Source: Tetrastigma voinierianum (taxonomy: Eukaryota > Streptophyta > Magnoliopsida > Vitales > Vitaceae). Taken from it: a DNA stretch of 64,000 bases. The stretch lies in the NCBI GenBank assembly GCA_016808115.1, contig JAEQBH010009475.1, positions 20,686 through 84,685 on the forward strand, written 5' to 3'. Positions 59,561-64,000 of this stretch are shown piece by piece. The notes under the pieces were generated by a model, which did no database searches, had not been told where the DNA came from, and saw nothing but the letters and a program-made list of their open reading frames with translations. The stretch's first letter is position 1; every line of letters starts with the position of its first letter. The position numbers and the translations under genes were made by a program.

Positions 59561-60399
59561 GGGTTACGATTCGAATATAATTACTTAAAATACCAACTTT
59601 GTTTTTCTCTTAATTTATGAGAAAATGGGTTACGCATTTACAAATTACTGCGTAAACCTGAAACGACAGAGAAAAAGCATGAGCTAGCCGGGACTTAATT
59701 TCCGATCCCTAAGGACCGCAACTCCACCCATGGAACCCACCACTAGCCACCGTTTCTTTTAATTATTACTTTACTTTAATCATTCGTCGCCGCTTCTATA
59801 ATTATATATCTTTTTGAAATAGCTTTTAGAAAATCAGTAAAAACAACTATAAAAATATCATTTGAAAACATGTTGTTTTTAATTGTTAGAAAATATAAAA
59901 CAATTTTATTAGCAAATCCTGATTTTTTTTGGGTTACAAAAAATATATATTTTAAAAATAACATATCATGCCTAGTTTATATAATAAAACCCTTAACGTT
60001 TCAAAAAAACAATATCTAAGAGGGAAAGGGGTCTTAAGTCCGAATCTAAAGAATAATTTATTATATTATAATTAAAGTGTTTAATTATAAAAAAAATTTA
60101 CTTTTTTATGCTGGTCATTTCTTTTGTAAAAATAAATTTCAAATAGTGGACTCCAATAGACATATCTTCTATAAAAATTTGGTGTTAGATAAATTTCATA
60201 ATATCTAAGGTTTTTTTTGAAAGAGACCCACATTAGTCTTCAAAACTAATGTTTTAAACATCCTTGATTAGGGAAATCTGACTTCCCAGTTCTAGAATCC
60301 ATACAACTTAATCCTTTTTGGTGAAAAACAATCCATAATTCTATTTGCTTTAGATAAGTGACAACAATGATATACATTTAGTTTGAAACAACCTCCTGA
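59561..60399. other. Upstream spacer of NLR copy C
   Basis: Sister of 10,731-11,551. AT-rich, no gene. The near-identical stretch 59,960-60,110 is useful for dating or for checking the duplication. Confidence 0.5.
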
Positions 60400-60777
60400 C
60401 AAGGTCAAACGTGTCAGGCCGGCAACGAAAGACGTTAAACGGGTGACGGGTGAAAAACATGTAAACCCGAACACGACCCGCTTATTAAACATATTAAATG
60501 CTGACCCGCGATCACCCGAACCCGCTTAGGCGTCTCACCCAAACCCGCTTAATCGGCCGGCACCGCATTTGCGACCGCATACACTGGATGCGCCTGGGCC
60601 GCGACTATTGGTAAACTGGTAGTAGGAAACAAGGTTAAACGGGTAAACTGGAAGCGCGAGTAAACGGCCAGCATGTTCACCCGAACACGACCTCGCTTAA
60701 CGCAAACGGGCTGACTCGCGACACCGAACCCGTTTAATCAGCGGTTAATCGTGTCGTGTTGAATCTTGACAGGCCTA
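60400..60777. mobile_element. hAT-like MITE, second copy
   Basis: Sister of 11,552-11,949. The right end TTGACAGGCCTA is intact and followed by CCTCCGGAT (60,778-60,786). The left end, AAGGTCAAACG, and its flank are changed. Confidence 0.6.
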
Positions 60778-61978
60778 CCTCCGGATATCCTCCATTAATC
60801 AAAATGATAGAACAAGGAATACTGATCATTTTATTAAAAGAATCTATAACTATTGTGGAATCACCTTCAATATCTAAATTTGAATAACCATTAATCTTGA
60901 TAGCTAATGTCTCATCTCTTAAGGTTATGCATAACACAACAATGATTGAGGAATTGCCAGGATTTCACAAGTAGTCACCTTGATAATACCATTCAAATCT
61001 TTAATGACCCACCCACAATAAGTATTTTGAATTTTTAATCCATAATTTTAATTTGAAACTATCCTTGATAGAAGGAATCCAACAAATCAATTTTTCAACA
61101 ATTCTAAAATCATTATGTCCTTCAATTTCAAGGAAAGGGTTAATTAAATAATCTCGCAAAATTTGAAAAATTATAGTGTCTTTCTCAATAACGAGTTAGC
61201 CATGTTTCTTTTAAATACTACTTGATTTATGGTTCCAAACGTTAAATATAATTATGCCAATATTTTACATAGGATAATTGAATAATTTGTACTAATTTTA
61301 TAGTTTTTATAAAACCAATCTCCTTTAGATAGAACTTTCAATAAATATTCCAAATAATGGAGTTTCTAAGACAGAACTTTCACAAATGTTCCAGGTAATG
61401 GAGCTACTCTTGAATGGATTTCAAATGTTAATAGTTCAAGAACATATTTCTAATGTCGAAGATCGAGCTACACCGCAACCATAAAGCATACTTATAACTT
61501 CACTTGAACAGATTTCAACTATCAATAGTTTAAGAGCAAATTTCTGGTATGGAAGATTAGGCTAAGCTGCAACCATAGAAAGATACTTATAGTGCAACCT
61601 GCTCGATACCACTGTATTGCATAAACACACCAAATAACGCAATGTTAGAATAATCCAAAGGAGAAATGCATTGCAGAGCACACAAAGAATTTAATACATG
61701 ACATAAATTACCATATCCGAGTCACACGAATAACTTTCACTAATCAAAGAGTAATTACAACCAGTGACACAAATCAATTTCTAGAAATTAAGCCAAAAGT
61801 AACACTGATAATTAGGGAATACTATAAATACCCTAAAGCCATTTAACACGCAACATTACAAAAAGCGAAAAACTCTTTATAGGTAAGGGAAAGAAATCAG
61901 TGTGATTTGGTATGGCAAGATAAAAATATAACCCAAAGCCCTGAGGAGGTTGAATATAGAGAAAATGTGCGATATATG
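60778..61978. other. AT-rich spacer, second copy of 11,950-13,162
   Basis: No gene was recognised; it shares the whole order of 11,950-13,162. Confidence 0.5.
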
Positions 61979-62733
61979 CAGTGGTGGACTTAGAAAATAA
62001 GTTGAGGGTTGATTTCCAAAAAAAATACAACGAAAGAATAAATGTTAAAAATGATTTTCTTATGTTTAGTTGTCAATAAAAAAATTTAGTTGGCTGTTTT
62101 CGCATTACTAATGAAAGAAAATGTTAAGGAAAATTATTTCTTATGTTTAATTGCCTACAAAATTTCCTAAAAGAAAATCTCAAATATAAATAAAGTTATT
62201 TAGAAATTTAAATATTTTAAAATTACTTAATCTTTATATACTAGTTTAAATAAATAAATCTGATTTGAGGTAGCAAATAAAATATTACATAGAATTTAAT
62301 TCCATTTTTATGTTCCTTCTTTTTTTTTCCTTCTACCTTCATTTCCTATTTTTCTTTCCTTTGATTTTCCCTTCAACTTTATGGTAGAACCAAACATAAG
62401 TCCTAAAAATCAAATATAAATAAATTACTTAAAAAACTTACCACTCTAAATTATTTAATTACATAATGAGCTAAAATAACAAATTCTTGTTTTGAAATAG
62501 TAAGTAAAAATAATATATGAGATTAACTTTATTACTTTCCTTCTCATTTTTTCTATATTTTCTTTTCCTTACTTGAACCAAACATACCTTAGTATTAATT
62601 TCGTGAGAGGTAAATCAAAAGCACAAATTACTTAAATAGTTTAACATTACTTTGAATTAAAACATACTAATATAAATAATTTTTCCACTTGAGAGTAAAA
62701 TATCATCGTGGTCTTTGCTAGGTCCATTCACTG
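61979..62733. mobile_element. hAT-like non-autonomous element, copy 3 (best ends)
   Basis: 755 bp with CAGTGGTGGACTTAG at the left and CTAGGTCCATTCACTG at the right, inverted except for two bases. The flanks GATATATG and GTATATAC (slightly inside 62,734-62,745) may be a diverged 8-bp duplication. The interior matches 13,163-13,941 and 22,095-22,873. No transposase. Confidence 0.65.
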
Positions 62734-64000
62734 GTGTGTATATACATTAAATTTTTGCGATCAATGTAAAACATTTACCAAATCTATTTTTACAAATTTT
62801 TTTAATTAATAAGACACGAATCCAAGTTAAATAACTTTATAAATTAAAATAAAATTACCTAAGTTCTAAGTTTTGTAATGTGAATTGTTTGATATTTTGT
62901 TTATTGCTCTTACACTAATCTTTAATTTTAAACTCATAAATTATAGTTTATCTAATTGAGAAATAAAATTCGCATATATCTAAGATAAATAATGAATAAC
63001 TTCATATTAGGCAGAATGAGTCAAACTACTGACCAACTCAAAGACCAGCCAGTATTGAGATTATCGAATAATTAAGAACAGACACTTAACCTTGAATATG
63101 AATAGCTTAATTTTATCTGGGCTTTTACTACAATATTAATCACACTGAAATAGTCACAAAATTATAATTATTTATTAATTTTCACTGATTCGAAATTTTT
63201 TTTAAAATGAATGAGTAAATGATTATTTTCGAAATGCTTTCAACATTCGAAAAAAGCAAGCTCAACACCAACCGAGTTCGAAGCTTCTAATGATCGAAGC
63301 CACCGAATTTAACTCAAGCTGAGTCAGATCGCCACTATGGCTAATTCCTACCTCAAATCATCAAGATCATGACTGCAAGATGATTTTTCAAATCTTTTCA
63401 ATTTATAAAGCAGGGTATTGTATGCAGGCACGCCGTGTATAAGATACAACGATAGGGTGGTTCAAATTTAATTGGGCCAAGAAGTAGGAACGGAGTACAA
63501 TGAAGCCAAGTCAATCCATGTCAAGCCATTGGACCCATGGGCCTTAAATTTAACGGATGAGAATGGGATAGTTATGGGCCTGGGCCCATTAATTGAGATG
63601 AACCTATGCTTTATTAATTATTATTATTTATTGGTCAAGTCATGGTGGGCCTAAAATAGTTGGTTGACTTTTGACTCTTGGTAGGAAATAAATATTAAAT
63701 ACCCACGGACTTTGATATTTGAACCACTCCCATGGGTCACTAGATGAGAAAAATAGAAAATGGCTTGTGCGGCCCATTACATTGTTCAAGGTTGGGCTCT
63801 GCTGCGTATATGCAAGCTGGCTCCACAAAAAGAACATGAGATGTTGAATAAAGGACTGAGAGAGCCCTTCCAAATTACATTTGAAAGCCAAAGCTAAATA
63901 GTTAAAAAAAATTAATATCTCAAATTTAAATAGTTTTCAAAATCGTCAATAACAAGCTAATTTAGTGGTTAAAGGGTTGGGTTGGCCATAAGAAATGACC
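62734..64000. other. Spacer with decayed MITE; window end
   Basis: It matches 13,942-15,240, including the MITE of 14,208-14,565, whose copy here (about 63,008-63,340) has lost most of its end motif. The last bases GGCCATAAGAAATGACC are at 15,222-15,238 in the first block. No gene; the ORFs at 63,472-63,891 overlap on both strands. Confidence 0.5.

Larger units (their letters stand above)
48796..64000 (+). repeat. Second copy of the ~15.2-kb duplicated block (first copy 1-15,238)
   Basis: Order and orientation are the same as 1-15,238 throughout. It contains the NLR downstream exon, TTTA tract, LTR remnant, MITE, gag relic, palindromic repeats, minus-strand NLR (A/C), 5' exon, hAT-like MITE, hAT-like 755-bp element, second MITE and closing spacer. 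Long stretches are identical (for example 60,000-60,100 against 11,160-11,260) and are separated by clusters of small indels. Both copies run off the window. Confidence 0.9.

Noticed and set aside
1..64000. tRNA, rRNA, organellar or bacterial insertion
   Set aside because: No cloverleaf-type tRNA, ribosomal RNA motif, organellar gene or bacterial operon structure could be recognised; the only tRNA-related signals are retrotransposon primer sites.

Overview
The window is nuclear DNA of a flowering plant, probably a eudicot. It is AT-rich, has long non-coding stretches, GT-AG splice sites, Ty1/copia retrotransposons, hAT-like MITEs and a cluster of plant immune-receptor (CC-NB-ARC-LRR, RPM1/RPP13-like) gene copies. 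No intact long ORF, rRNA, tRNA or CRISPR is visible. The species cannot be named from the sequence.

Layout. 0-0.6 kb: 3' tail of a plus-strand NLR whose body lies left of the window. 0.6-7.1 kb: repeat-rich spacer. 7.1-10.7 kb: NLR copy A (minus). 10.7-16.6 kb: MITE-rich spacer. 16.6-21.5 kb: Copia element 1, inserted in a TA microsatellite. 21.8-24.1 kb: about 250-bp tandem repeats interrupted by a hAT-like element. 24.8-26.9 kb: CpG-rich unidentified block. 27.3-32.0 kb: Copia element 2. 32.0-34.5 kb: spacer. 34.5-38.8 kb: NLR copy D (plus), the only plus copy with its 5' half. 40.4-41.1 kb: Copia RT fragment (minus) with a CACTA-like end. 42.3-45.9 kb: NLR copy B (minus). 47.2-49.4 kb: NLR copy E (plus), 5'-truncated. 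49.4-56.0 kb: spacer equivalent to 0.6-7.1 kb. 56.0-59.6 kb: NLR copy C (minus). 59.6-64 kb: the same MITE-rich spacer as 10.7-15.2 kb.

The main structural result is that 1-15,240 and about 48,800-64,000 are the same segment, in the same orientation, about 48.8 kb apart. Inside it sits a convergent NLR pair (plus gene, spacer, minus gene). A third, rearranged version of that pair is D/B at 34.5-46.2 kb. The locus is thus a tandemly amplified tail-to-tail NLR cluster in which plus and minus genes are close paralogues, so it is also a large inverted repeat.

All NLR and Copia copies are broken by frequent short indels, and the non-coding parts of the duplicated blocks differ by the same kind of indel. 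I infer that much of the breakage may be uncorrected long-read error and not true pseudogenisation. I therefore call the genes 'broken as written'.
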